Translations under genes and position numbers: made by a program
Notes under the pieces: model-generated
The model's database searches: none
Told to the model about the DNA's origin: nothing
What the model saw: only the letters and a program-made list of their open reading frames with translations
Shown: piece by piece, positions 44,569 through 56,345 of the stretch
Layout: the number at the start of each line of letters is the position of its first letter
How positions within the stretch are numbered: the stretch's first letter is position 1
Assembly: GCA_963576565.1 (NCBI GenBank)
Contig: OY755039.1
Span: 131,085,140-131,149,139 of the forward strand
Direction: 5' to 3'
Source: Aspidapion aeneum
Lineage: Eukaryota > Arthropoda > Insecta > Coleoptera > Brentidae
DNA length: 64,000 nt

Positions 44569-45348
44569 TATGCAATTTCCTTTTTTTAAAATTCTAACTG
44601 GCAAACTTTCAAGATATGACAAATTTAAAAAAAATTAAATTTGAAAATTTTATGCCATATAAAACTTCATGTTGCTAGCTGATTATTTTCTCGATTGATA
44701 AGTACCGCAAAATTTTCTGCTAAATTTGATCAAAATCGATTTATCGGTTTTTGAGTTATGGTGTCCCGGACAGATAGACCGAAATCATGACAACATGTGG
44801 TAGTTAGGCCTTTTTGGCCCAAATAACTTATTTTAAGTGCGAATAAATATAGTATTTTTTTAACGATCGCAATACCCTTATATACCCACGATATGGATAA
44901 CTAAAAAAATGTAGTAGACAATAAATTTCATGTTAAAATAAGTAATAAATGTCTCGCATATGCAATTTCCTTTTTTTAAAATTCTAACTGGCAAACTTTC
45001 AAGATATGACAAATTTAAAAAAAATTAAATTTGAAAATTTTATGCCATATAAAACTTCATGTTGCTAGCTGATTATTTTCTCGATTGATAAGTACCGCAA
45101 AATTTTCTGCTAAATTTGATCAAAATCGATTTATCGGTTTTTGAGTTATGGTGTCCCGGACAGATAGACCGAAATCATGACAACATGTGGTAGTTAGGCC
45201 TTTTTGGCCCAAATAACTTATTTTAAGTGCGAATAAATATAGTATTTTTTTAACGATCGCAATACCCTTATATACCCACGATATGGATAACTAAAAAAAT
45301 GTAGTAGACAATAAATTTCATGTTAAAATAAGTAATAAATGTCTCGCA
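44569..45348 (-). repeat. Perfect tandem duplication, 2 x 390 bp
   Basis: 44569-44958 and 44959-45348 appear identical base for base. Read on the minus strand each unit contains CATAACTCAAAAACCG, GATTTTGATCAAATTTAGC and GGTCTATCTGTCC. A related, diverged copy lies at 63800-64000 in plus orientation. Identity means either very recent duplication or an assembly artefact. Confidence 0.9.
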
Positions 45349-45639
45349 GAGACGTCATCTATTCTGAAGTTTTAGGACACATAAGACCATCACGACCTAA
45401 GCACAACCAAGTCCTTCGGCGATCGGCCAGTTGCGACAGAAGCAGGATCTTCTAGTCTAGAAGCTCTTACCGATAAACCGACACGAAGGCGGCGGATTGT
45501 GTGATCGCCGTTTTGCTCAAGGATTGACGGTAGAGCAACTCATGTGCTGCATTCGTGACTAAGCAGCCCTATTTAGGATATACTCTGCTCATCCTAGAAG
45601 GCTGGGGGATTTAAAAGGTTCCCTAAACATAGTCAGCCA

Positions 45640-47520
45640 ACAAATGCCCGACTGACAACCGCATCCAGAGGGTACACCACATGCGCTCGAAACAGAGAGA
45701 AGAGAAACAAAATCAATTTGGCCACATGGAATATCCGTACAGTCATGGATACCAACACAAGCTCTAGACCACAACGGAGAACGGCAATCATGACACGCGA
45801 ATTAAAAAGATACAAGATCAGTATCGCACCTCTCAGTGAAACGAGAAGAGCAGGCGAGGGTTAACTCAAGGAACACGGAAAGGAAAATATATATTTGTGG
45901 CATAAGCGAAAGATTGATGACATTGCGATTGCACTTAAGTAACAATCAACATGCTACTACAATCAGTGCCCATGCTTCAACCCTCCAAGCTGACGAACAG
46001 CACAAAGAAGAATTTTAAGCTCAGCTTGGCGAAACACTAACGTCTATACCCAAATCAGATAAACTCATTGTTTTAGGTGACTTCAACGCTCGAGTGGAAA
46101 AAGATTCAAACATTTGGAAAGGCGTCATTGGAAAATAGGGTGTTGGAAATATGAATTCAAGTGGACTGCGCCTATTCACGCTTCATAATAATGAACACAC
46201 TTTTTCTACAGAAAAACAAATATAAGACCTCCTGGCCCGAGATCAAAACATTGGCATCTAATTTTCTATGATTGTGCGTTCCAGAGATCAAACTGATGTA
46301 CACGTTACAAGAGTGATAACAAGAGCTGATGACTGCTGGATTGACCATCGTCTAATATGAGGTAAAATTAACTAGCACATTCCACCAAAAAGATATCAAA
46401 GAAAGCAGGTCAGACTTAAATTAAACTTGGAGAGTCTTCAAGATGATAACCACAGGAGAAATTTACAAGCCTGTTTGAAAAATAACCTTCCGTTAGAATA
46501 TCCGAAGAACATTGAGAAACACTGGACGATACTGAAGACTGCAATAACGGCTGCCTCCGAAGAAACGATCGGTTACCAAAAAAGGAAGCACAAAGACTGG
46601 TTTATTGAGAACGATGAAAAATCCTAGACCTTATAGAAAGAAAAAGAAACACACACAGTGCATGGAAATGCTAGCTCAACTCTACTGCAAAGAAGAAATA
46701 CCAAGAAGCTAAGGTAGAAGTTCAATGGCAAACCAGAAAATTGTGGTGGATAGCAAAATCGCACGAAATGCAGCTACTAGCGTAATCCAACAACACAAGA
46801 ACTTTCTTTCAGGTTACCAAGATGATTTAAGGCCCCACCAATCAAGGACTAAACCCACTGTGATTTCAAGATGGTGCAACACTACTCAAAAACAGATCTT
46901 CTATTAGAACACTCTAAGGAAGTACTAAACAGTTGCCAAACAGAACCTGCCTGAGACACAGTGTGGTTTTAGAGAAATCTAGAGAATAAAATCGCCCTCT
47001 GTCCACATGGCCCTCATTAATCTAGTGAAAGCATTCGATTTAGTCAACAGAGAAGTCAATTGAAAATTATTGGCTGGATGTCCCCCAAACTACATCCAAA
47101 TTGTTTACCTGCTACATGAGTGCAACTGTCCTAAGCAACAATGGACTAGGTGAGCCTTTTCAGATAAGCACAGGTGTCAAGCAAGGCTGCGTGATTACAG
47201 CCGCATGTCGAAGAATACTTGCCACAGGGTGTGGAAATCCTCTACAGATTCGACGGAGGCACGAATGCGCGCTAAAACAAAAGTTCGTACAACAACGATT
47301 ATATTCTTAATCTGCAGTATGTCGCGTCGTATTTTCCGATACAGAGGAAGGTCTACAGGCAACCCTCAATGCATTCAACCATATAAAAGCATCGGTCTTA
47401 AAGTAAGCCACTTGAAAACTCAAGCTCTACATCAAGCAGCACTATATAGAACACTACGCATACCTGGAAGTCATCAGCAACGGCAACCATCGACATCGAG
47501 ATTCAGTATCGCTTGAAATG
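45640..47520 (+). pseudogene. LINE remnant with APE-type endonuclease and RT pieces (RTE-like)
   Basis: In broken frames: RRTAIMTRELKRYKISIA (about 45775) and SETR with GEGQ-like text are endonuclease motifs shared with RTE-like elements. At about 46240-46360, DVHVTRVITRADDCWIDHRL resembles the end of the endonuclease (the S/D-H motif). At 46427-46627 comes the linker ahead of the RT, and at about 47010-47200 the RT text ALINLVKAFDLVNRE and STGVKQGCVI. The C-terminal part is scrambled. Many stops; clearly old. Confidence 0.7.
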
Positions 47521-48636
47521 CGCTAGCGCAGCGTTCGAACAAATAAAAAACACACAAATGACGTCACTTTGTTCTGATACTGTTCGTGTATTCTTAAAAA
47601 TATATTACGGCCGCCTGCAAAATCGCGCTGATGGCCTTTTCTGTGAAAGGGGGTGGTGAATATCCCCAAGCTAGCATTTAACCAATTAAAGACATAGATA
47701 GATAGAAACTCGGAATCGGCGCACGCAGGCTCTCCTCGATTATGCCAAACTTGGGTTTAAATCTGTATACGTATTAAACTCAAGCCGAATAAGAATTTTT
47801 TGAAGTAACGAAATTTTCGCGAATGTTTATGTTGGGACCTCATAAAACAATCGTATAGCCAAGTTTTCTTTAAGGGGCATGTTTATATGTGTCTGTAGTA
47901 TACTAAATAGAAAAATACCTATAAAATTGTTTAAAAAAATTATCCGTTTTACCAACTAAATCAGGTTTAACTTGAGTGTGAACCTAGTCGTTCTTAAAGA
48001 CGAAAATCGTAGACACAAAATATATAATCGACGCCCTGAAGCAGCGTTCTTAATATGCGTGATTGTGTGTCGGCTCGGTGAGGCCCAAACTGATTCTGTT
48101 GCATTGTCAAAGAAACTGTTCCTCTAGTATTTGGTAGATGTGGCTACTTGTTAACGCATATGGCTCGCAAGCATTATATTTTTCTTAACAATATTGTACC
48201 CAAGTAACATTTCTTTATTTATAGCAGACGCTAAAATTAGTTTCAATGTTTGGTCGCTAGCACGTTCCTATTACGCTTATATACCCCTTAGACCTCCTAA
48301 ATGGGACTCCCCAATTGGTGGTGGCAACCTATGTATTAAACTCATTATAAAACCATAAGAAATAAACGCTAGCTTCGCCCTCTAGCGGTTCCACCTATAT
48401 AGAACCTTTTAGAGCCTAAAGCTATTATGCCAGGTTCTAAAAGCAACTCAGAAACGTCCTCTATCCTGTTATAAAACTAGATTTGGTATCCTGGCAATTC
48501 TGTTGAATACCATAATACCTTTAGAGTAAAGAATTTTTCCTATAAAAGCTTTAGCGATATTTTAGATTCACAATGACTATATAAATAAATTTAGGTCATA
48601 ATATTGCCAAAAATGTCAGAGTCCCAAAATTATTGT
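47521..48636. other. Intron sequence, no gene seen
   Basis: Nothing recognised. A degenerate text with TTATAAAACCATAAG (about 48346) and GTTATAAAACTAGATTTGG (about 48467) looks related to the tandem repeat at 53380-53800, on the other side of the TIR element below. Confidence 0.35.
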
Positions 48637-48644
48637 ATCACATA
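48637..48644. repeat. 8-bp target site duplication ATCACATA, left
   Basis: ATCACATA precedes the TIR at 48645 and is repeated at 52655-52662 directly after the other TIR. Confidence 0.9.
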
Positions 48645-49489
48645 CACGGAACTGTAACATAAACTGGAATGCTAATGACGTAGAAAGAAAATGACCGCTA
48701 CATGTACTTGACAGTTGGGATGTTAAATGGGTTGGTATTGCCAAAATATCCCCAAATCGGCACCAACCTTTAGAAATTCCCCAAAACTTTGAGGCTAAAA
48801 ATTAAAAAAAGCTATGAAGGAATCATGGGACTGTTTAAAAATTATGTAAGAAAGATAGTCAGTTTGAGGCGGTAAATCATTCATACAAAAATGTGCCCCT
48901 AACTGAATAACAAAATGACAAACCTAAGAGGTGTTATCGTGTTGGCTGTTTCTTAGCACTTTTGAAGACAACTTTAGTAACTAGTATCCACTGTTCATTT
49001 TTCGGTTGAACTGGGTAACATACTTTTGATTGGTTCACTTTTTTTTATAGGGACTGTGTACTGATTGTCAGAGTTTTTAGGAGTAACATTCACAATATTA
49101 AATTATATTTTCTCGAATATCAAAAAAATTAAATCATTAAAATTAAAATTTAAAGTTATTAAAATGTCGAATATAAATAAAATATGGATAATTAAAATGT
49201 CAGAAATCAAATCTTGAACAATTAAAATATTAAAAATGTTTTTATTGAAAATTGAAATGTCGAATAATTAAAATATTTAAAATCAAAATATCAAAATTAC
49301 AAAATATTGAAAATCGAAATATTGAAACTACCACAGCTACCCAACCAACCTAAATAAATAACATAACCAACCAACCTCACCAGCCAATTTAACCAAATCA
49401 ACCAAACTAATTTTGAATATATTTCATCAGCTTTTGATTTTGCGATATTTTATAGTTTCGAGATTTTGATTATATGAGAGTTTTAAGAA

Positions 49490-49640
49490 ATGTGTACACT
49501 GAAGAGTATAAGCCTTAGATTTTTTACATATTTTCCACATATTTCAGGAAAAAACACAAAAAATAACTTCAAATTCGACATCATGAGGCTTCGGGCCTCG
49601 GGCCCCCCAAGACATATTCCTGGGTGCGCCAGTGTCAAAT
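49490..49640. repeat. Dispersed repeat, CATGAGGCTTCGGGCC family
   Basis: The text TTTTCCACATATTTC, ACATCATGAGGCTTCGGGCC and CGCCAGTGTC is shared with 62370-62510, more loosely with 21950-22040, and with the flank of 1656-1670. Confidence 0.6.
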
Positions 49641-49839
49641 GATACACTACTTTTTTTTTTAATCTTTTTTTTCCGGAAACTGTGTTACGAATTGGAATAA
49701 TCTGGTTGCCAAACAGCTATTTTGCCTTAAGTGAGAAATTAATGGTATAAGAATTTTTTTTACAGATTTTGTTAGTCAGGATGCTCTATATTGTTAATCC
49801 GAGTGATGCCACTCTGGCACCCTTAAACATTTTTAAAAA

Positions 49840-51560
49840 TCCAAGATAGCGGCCATTTTAAAGTGAAAAAATTAAATAAAAAAATATCTAAATCAAGCAT
49901 AGGTGTGTATGGTACGAATTATTGAAATAAAGTCAGGCTATAATAGTGCCAGGCACAATTTTGACACCTTCACATTCTAATATCAGCTGTGGTCTTTCAA
50001 CACATGGCCTTTGTTTACTATAGGAACCGGAATAAATAGTGCCTTCTTTTATTAATTGAAAATAAACGACGAAAGTTTTAAATTCGACTTTGGTTGAAGG
50101 ATCAACTGTCAGTTTTCAATGTGAATGTGTCAAAATAGTGCCTGGCACAATTATGAATTCTCTATTATTTCAGTCGGCCTTTGGTCGCCAGAATTGAAAT
50201 TCGACACTATTTTTTCTGGGGAGTACCCCAACGGAGGGAGAATGATTTTGTGAAAAAAATCGACCCTGGTAACATAGGCATTCTAGGGTATTTGTGTCCG
50301 CTGAATCCAGTTAAAGCAAAAAGGAGTAATTTAAAGAAACAGGGGATAGCCGGGAATTTCTGGTGTTACGGGAGAAGTGTTTATGTGGAGAACAAACTTT
50401 AATTAAGTTATTTTTGATTTTGACAGCTTTGCTTAACCCTATTTCAAAGCTTACCAGTGACTTTTGGGCCATCAGCCACCATTTTGAAATATTTAAAAAT
50501 TTAGAAAGGGAGCATATGCATGTGATACCTTACTTATAGGGTTCTTGGGTACGCTGAATTCAAATATTATGTTAAAAAAAGATTCAGGGGTAATCTGATT
50601 TATTGTGTAAACATATGGAGATTTAACGAACAAACTTTATCAAATATTTTTAGTGAGTTTGACAGCTCTGCTCAACCCTATTATAAAACTAACCAATGAC
50701 TTTTGGGCATCAGCCATCATTTTAAAATAATTAAAGATTCAAGATGGTGGCCGTGAAAACAATACAAAAGAAAAGTATATGCATGCGATACATCAATTAT
50801 AGGGTTTTTGGATTCGCTGAATGCAAACCTTTTGTTAAAAGTAGATTTTGGGTTATTCTGGAGGAGTGGGGTTATTTTTGGGTTAAACCGTATGCGAAGT
50901 CTTAACGAAAATACTTTAATAATGATTTTGCTGAAAAGTAGCTAATAACTTTTGGAATTATGGCGACCGTGGGAAAAAATTTAAAAAGAAGCATATGCAG
51001 ATTACTCCAAAATCTTTTTTTCACAACATATTTGGAATAAGCGAACCCAAAAACTAGCATGTGTATGCTATCCTTCCTTCAAAAATGGTGGCTGATGACC
51101 AAAAGTCTTTGGTTAGTTTTACAATACGGTTGAGCAGAGCGGTCAAAATCTGTAAAAAATCTTTGATGACATTTGCTCGTTGTCTCCATACAAACAGTTT
51201 TACTGTTTACCCCATAAATACCCCCCACGCCTTCAGATTACTCCAAAATCTTTTTTTACAACAAATTTGGATTTAGCGAACCCAAAAACCCTATACTGAT
51301 GTATCGCATGTGCATGCTTTCCTTTTGTTTTTTTGTTCACGGTCGCCATTTTGAAAATTTCCAAATGGTGGCTGACAAAAGTTTTTAGAAAATTTTATAA
51401 TAGGGTTAAGCAAAGCTGCCAAAATCTGCAAAAAAACTTGATTAAGTTTGTTAGTTAAGTCTCCTCATAAACATAAACAGTTCTATCCTATTATAATAAT
51501 CCCCCCCCCTCCGCTTTAAATTACCCCAAATTTTTTTTAACTGCAGATTTGGATTCTCTT
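49840..51560. repeat. Palindromic pair of tandem arrays, unit about 265 bp
   Basis: Plus-oriented units at about 50277, 50537 and 50802 contain CGCTGAAT(C/T/G)CA, TTTGACAGCT(T/C)TGCT, AACCCTATT and CAGCCA(C/T)CATTTTGAAA. From about 50990 the same text recurs in reverse (TTTGGATTTAGCGAACCC, ATGGTGGCTGA, GGGTTAAGCAAAGCTGCC). Thus tandem units are themselves arranged head to head. No coding: the frames at 50181 and 51061 fall in it by chance. Confidence 0.8.
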
Positions 51561-52142
51561 CTTTATATTAAACCTGATAACTATCACTATATATATGTAT
51601 ATCCCAGTAGCAGTCCAAAAGTGAAGGCTAGGGGGCCAGGCCTCCCTTTTTCCAAAGAATTACAAATAATATATGCAGATTCTGGTGTAATACACACCGG
51701 AAAAAAATTTGGTTTTTTCTAACCACATGTTTTAAACATCTAAACTGCCCTAATTTTTGAAAGTCTGGGACCAGTCCTGTATATCCCCTGATAAAAATCC
51801 TGACTGACAGAGAGAGAGATTTAATAAAATTTAATTAAAAAACCACAAAACTCGTGTAAACTAATGCCTGATTTACCTTGCAATTTATTACTGATTTACC
51901 CAGCAACATAAAGCACAATGGATACATTTGGTGCTTAGTGCATCTTACCATACTAAGCAGGAAGCAAAAAGACAGTCATTATGCAAGAATTAGGTTTGTC
52001 CATTGTGCAATATGTTGGGTACCATGATAGTCCTTAATGTACTAAGCACAACAGGGATTCTGCATAAACTCAGCTTCAAAAATAACGCAACTTACCGGTG
52101 AAAGGAAAACAACGGCAAATCGTTGCGACTCTAAGTAGCAGA

Positions 52143-52165
52143 CACGGAACTGTAACAGTTCCGTG
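52143..52165. mobile_element. 23-bp relic of the same transposon family with its own 8-bp TSD
   Basis: CACGGAACTGTAAC is joined directly to AGTTCCGTG. These are 14 bp of the left TIR and 9 bp of the right TIR of the element in which it lies. On both sides stands GTAGCAGA (52135-52142 and 52166-52173). The structure is that of an insertion that lost everything except its tips, as left by an excision footprint. Confidence 0.85.
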
Positions 52166-52654
52166 GTAGCAGACCACAACAACACAGTTAATCATGTATA
52201 AAAGGCACTTGTATTTGCTTTAAAAAAAATAACGCACTATTTAACAAATTAAACGAACTCGACCCGGTAGAACTTCGCAAAAATAATCTGGGAATTTTTG
52301 TGTTTGTTATCATTTCTGTCAATCTGTGTGCGGTAGTAAAAAACCAAGTAAGAAATTTTACTTATTTACATGCTGATTTTAAACCAATCTCAAAAGTTTA
52401 GAACTTGAATTTTTTACATAAAAGCAAATATTACAAAATGTTATACTATGGCAAACATGAAAGTAATAAATAATATGGAAAACATATAATTTGCGGGTTA
52501 TATAGGCAATACTTAAAATTTTTAAAAAAGTTAAGTTGATTTGATTAACGTGACTACGTTCTTTTAACATCCAATCTGTCACCTACATCTAGCGGTCATA
52601 TTTGTAAGATTTTCTGGGGCCAATTAGCATTCCAGTTTATGTTACAGTTCCGTG

Positions 52655-52662
52655 ATCACATA
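52655..52662. repeat. 8-bp target site duplication ATCACATA, right
   Basis: Identical to 48637-48644. Confidence 0.9.
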
Positions 52663-53379
52663 AAAATATACCTATATATGAGGAGTTTGTCGTTTTGTGG
52701 ATCATCAAATTGCCTGCCAGACTTATTTTTCTGATAAAATCGTATCTGAAAAGCTTTCAAAACAAGCGCGCCAGCTCACAAATGCTTTTTAATAGATTTT
52801 TGATAACTAAATAACAAATATTTAAAATGAAAAAAAAAATAATTTACACTATTCACCATTAAAAAAGTCTTTTTGGTTTACATAAATCAAAATTAAAGTA
52901 AAATTATTGTTAAAAAACACTGCTAAAACGACTAGATAAATATTTTCTGTTTACAATATTTTTAAAATAATTCTATATACGCCATTATCGTTTTATAGTG
53001 GTCACTTGGTTTTATTTGTTACTCTATCGCAACAAGGATTTTTGAGTGCGCTTATGAAACCAATAAAAAAGAGAAGGTAAACATAGTGAACATAACCTCA
53101 CTTAAATTTTTTGTATTTGTTTTTTAAACTGTTGTGTTAAATTTAAATGTTTTTTTATCGTGCAATTTGCACACAATCAGGAGGGCCAGTGCAATAATAT
53201 CCGTTGTGCCTGCAGGTTGGAGGGAAACCTCTTATATTGGCCGTTTAAACAGGCCTTATCTAGGCTTGGGTGCCCTACCCAGGAGGATAATAAATAATCA
53301 ATCTTGCAATAGGTAGGTACCAATCTGTACTAGTACTAGTAAAAACTAAAATACGAAAGTATTTATTTACTTCTGTTAG

Positions 53380-53800
53380 AACCCTTAAGGAAACAAAGTT
53401 TGATATGACCGCCTATTTAAATAATATTTAATATGCAGCTATGGGTAACCAAAAATACAAAAGAATTAAGTTTACCTTTAAGCCTTCCAATAAAACCTGT
53501 TTAAAATGCCTAAAAGTAATGGCAAAAACCAAAAGTTTAAAGTTTATATTTACCACTCTTAAAAACCTTAAGAAAACTAGGTTCTATATGGCCGCCTATA
53601 TAATCATATTTACTATTAAACTACTGGTAACTACAAAAACAATAGGATATAAGGTAACCTTTTAGCTCTATTATAAAACACTTTTGTTATGACCTAAAGT
53701 AATGAAAAAAACTAAAAGACCAAAGTTTTTATTTATTTCTTTTTAAAAACTTTAGGTAAAAGGGTTTTATAAGACCATCTTTATAAATCAGAAATCAATA
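53380..53800. repeat. Degenerate tandem repeat of about 182 bp
   Basis: (A/G)CCGCCTAT(T/A)TAAAT-type text recurs at about 53409, 53590 and, decayed, 53773, each after AAAAACCTTAAG(A/G)AAA and a GTTTATATTTA(C/T) text. The frame 53441-53665 is within it and is not supported as a gene. Confidence 0.55.
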
Positions 53801-53994
53801 AAACCAAAAGTATCTAAAAGGAACAGATGGTTGTATAACACCTCTTTAGGTAATTGGCAATATAAATTACCTTTTTGTAGCCAAATTGATCCTAAAAGCC
53901 ATAACAGCACCCTCTAAATAACCTTGGAATTAAATTAATAAAACCTTGAGTGGTAATAATGTTACTTGGGTAGAATCAGATTCATAATTGTCTG

Positions 53995-54125
53995 TTTAGC
54001 TTTGCAAGGGTGTCACATTGACCATGCAGTGTTCTCATGAGTTCCTTTAGGACAAAACAGTTAACTGTCAACACTCTGAATAGGTGTCTATTAGATCTTG
54101 GACTTGCGTGGGTGAAGAAGAGAAA
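53995..54125 (+). repeat. Dispersed repeat with inverted partner at 62790-62945
   Basis: CACATTGACCATGCAGTGTTC, ACAGTTAACTGTCAACACT, TAGGTGTC and ATTAGATCTTGGAC-type words recur at 62790-62945 in reverse complement and in the same order. Confidence 0.75.
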
Positions 54126-54422
54126 CAAAAACTTTTCTTTACCCGTTTATCCACAATTTTTTTTTACTTTTTTAATTAATGGGTACTAATTTGTTTAATA
54201 ATGAGGTAACTTCTTTCAATTCAAAATTGTCAATGTTCATGTTTTTGATATTAGTTTGAGAAATGTCCAATAAGTAGAACTTTGATCCTAAAGGTAAAGG
54301 CTTTTAACTTCTAAAAGCGATTAGTAATTAATATGGCTTCTAAAGAGCTTTTAAGCTTTAATTTTTCATTAAAAATTGTGACAGATATGACCTAAAACCA
54401 AAGGCGCAGCCGCAGAGAGTTA

Positions 54423-54440
54423 AAGCGTCGCGACGCTTTA
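54423..54440. repeat. Perfect 18-bp palindrome
   Basis: AAAGCGTCGCGACGCTTT, with CG-rich text on both sides (GCGCAGCCGCAG; AAAAGCGACGC) in otherwise AT-rich sequence, about 150 bp from exon 4. Confidence 0.85.
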
Positions 54441-54589
54441 CAAAAGCGACGCTTGGGAAAAATATTACTGGTTGTGGTGTTCTCAGGGACATATCTACCT
54501 GTGTACCAAATTTAAACAGGTTTACGAAATGATACCAATTAAAGTAAAAATATTAAAATACGGACGGCTATTAAGATTACACAACTTAC

Positions 54590-54909
54590 CCCAGATAAAC
54601 TTTTATCAGATAAGGATAACTTAGCTTCAAGCTCTAAATTTTTAATAATAACTGCTTCCTTCTCATTCTGAAGTTGCTCATATGTCTCAGCCAGGATATC
54701 TCGGTGGTTTTCAATTTCTTTGATTTTGTTATAAAGCGAATAGTTTTCTTCTTTTAAACTATCCATTTTCTGCATCACTTCTTTACGTTCTCGAGTAAAC
54801 ATTTCGATTTTTTGTAGGAGTTCTGTGGTTTCTTCACTCAATTGCAGGACACTTTCGTTCAGTTCTACTGGGGGGTCCATGTGGTCGTCTTCGATACATT
54901 TTATTACTT
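54590..54909 (-). CDS. Exon 4 of the giant coiled-coil protein
   Basis: The acceptor TTCTCTTTTAG precedes 54909 and the donor GGG/GTAAGT follows 54590. Two bases complete the codon from the exon at 57215-57356; the end is in phase 0. About 107 residues: an acidic start (VIKCIEDDHMDPPVELNE), then heptads (LLQKIEMFTRERKEVMQKM; LAETYEQLQNEKEAVIIKN). The P-P break after the first 15 residues is one of few interruptions of the rod. The next intron is 12.3 kb and holds the 4 kb TIR transposon. Confidence 0.9.
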
Positions 54910-55136
54910 CTAAAAGAGAAAAAAGGCGGTACTCTTAGTTGTTGAACAAAAAAATATTGACGCACTCAAAATTTATTATCGATAGTTTATGGGCCAGTTA
55001 ACTTATCGGTATATTTAAAAAAAAAACAATTTTCCTTTTACATTTGTTCAGAAGTAAAAAAAGTGTTGAAATGATGTTCATCCCGAAGTAGGTTACATAA
55101 AGTTTGCAAATATTAAAAACTGTTAATTGGAAGTTA

Positions 55137-55239
<103 letters not shown>

Positions 55240-55814
55240 ATATATGTATATAAATATAGGGTGTCTTAATTGCCATGGGTCACAATTGCTATCTTGTTAA
55301 CTATAAGAACTACAAGGTTGTTCAAATTAGCTAAAATGAGCAGTTTTTGAAGGACATTAAAAATCTGGTTTCACATTTTAAAAAGATCTATTATATCCCG
55401 AGCTACGGGGGTTTTTCGAAAAATTGCTCAAATATATTTTATTAAATATCTCAAAAAGTATAGTTTTTACAAGAAAAAAGGATTTTTTTGCATTTTTGAC
55501 GTTCTTCAATACGGTATTTTTAAAGAAAATTTACCACGTCTAGTTTTTGAGATATTACCATTATGTTACTGTTTTTAGATACGGACCTGTATTTTTTATT
55601 CCATTTTTTAAAATAACTTTTTTTATGATTTTGACGATGTATCACATGTCCATATTTATTTGTATTTTAATGCTAAAAAATGGCATTTAAGTTTTTTGGC
55701 ATTTTTACCGTTTTATCATAGGTGGCTTGGACAGCAAAAAAAACCATTGCTTATAAAAACCTATGATGCGTAATACATCTGTTAAATTTAGTTTGGTTAC
55801 TAAGACGCCATAAG

Positions 55815-56345
55815 CGTGGTCTTGATATTTGAAAAAAAAAAATTCTGGTCCGATGAAAGCCGTTTTTGCAATAATGGATGGTACAACAGGAACGTGCAAT
55901 ATCGGTGGACACAAGAAAATGAGCATTTTCAAAGAGGAACGGCATTTCAAGAAAGATTCGGGATAAATGTTTTTTCTTCCAAGAAACTCTCACCGGATTA
56001 ACCTATTACAATTTTCTGACAAATACATATTACAAGATTTTTTAGATGATCTGCCTTTAGATGTTCGAGCGAACTTTGAGTACTACTAGCACGATGGTTC
56101 GGTTCGGTTCGGTTCGGTTCGGCCAGAGATCATCGTTGTACCAGGTTTTTGAATAATTTCAAACCATGGATCGGAAATAACGGACCAATACGTTGGCCCC
56201 CCAGGTCACCGGACATTACTCCTCTGGATTTTTCCATATGGGGTCATATCAAAGATAAGGTTAATAAAACTGGTCCTCGAGATTTGGAGGACCTACTTCA
56301 TAATAAAAAAGGCAAGCCTGTAACCAGATCAATCCTAGGATTCTA
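55815..56345 (+). pseudogene. Tc1/mariner-superfamily transposase fragment, interrupted by a pentamer array
   Basis: WSDESRFCNNGWYNR (first catalytic Asp) at about 55850 is followed by RWTQENEHFQRGTAFQERFG. After degenerate sequence comes HDG at 56090-56098 (second Asp), then PWIGNNGPIRWPPRSPD and ITPLDFSIWGHIK (third Asp region) to about 56250. At 56096-56122 five GGTTC units follow HDG; removing 20 bases brings the two halves back into one frame. The N-terminal DNA-binding domain and the true C-terminus are missing. Confidence 0.8.
56096..56122 (+). repeat. (GGTTC)5 pentamer array inside the mariner fragment
   Basis: Five exact units plus GG. One unit could be original sequence; four extra units (20 bp) break the reading frame. 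Confidence 0.85.

Larger units (their letters stand above)
48645..52654. mobile_element. TIR DNA transposon of 4,010 bp, 8-bp TSD, no transposase
   Basis: The left end CACGGAACTGTAACATAAAC continues CTGGAATGCTAAT; the right end is its exact reverse complement for 32 bp. After a gap the similarity resumes (ATGACCGCTA.ATGTA..TGACAG) to about 80 bp. An 8-bp duplication and CA-starting ends fit the P superfamily or hAT; no transposase remains to decide. Inside lie a palindromic array (49840-51560) and a 23-bp relic with the same ends (52143-52165). Confidence 0.9.

Noticed and set aside
50181..50402. 73-codon frame
   Set aside because: Lies inside the palindromic tandem array and is not kept in the other units.
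52379..52582. 67-codon minus-strand frame near the right TIR of the 4 kb transposon, considered as transposase
   Set aside because: No catalytic motif, hydrophobic AT-rich composition; chance frame.
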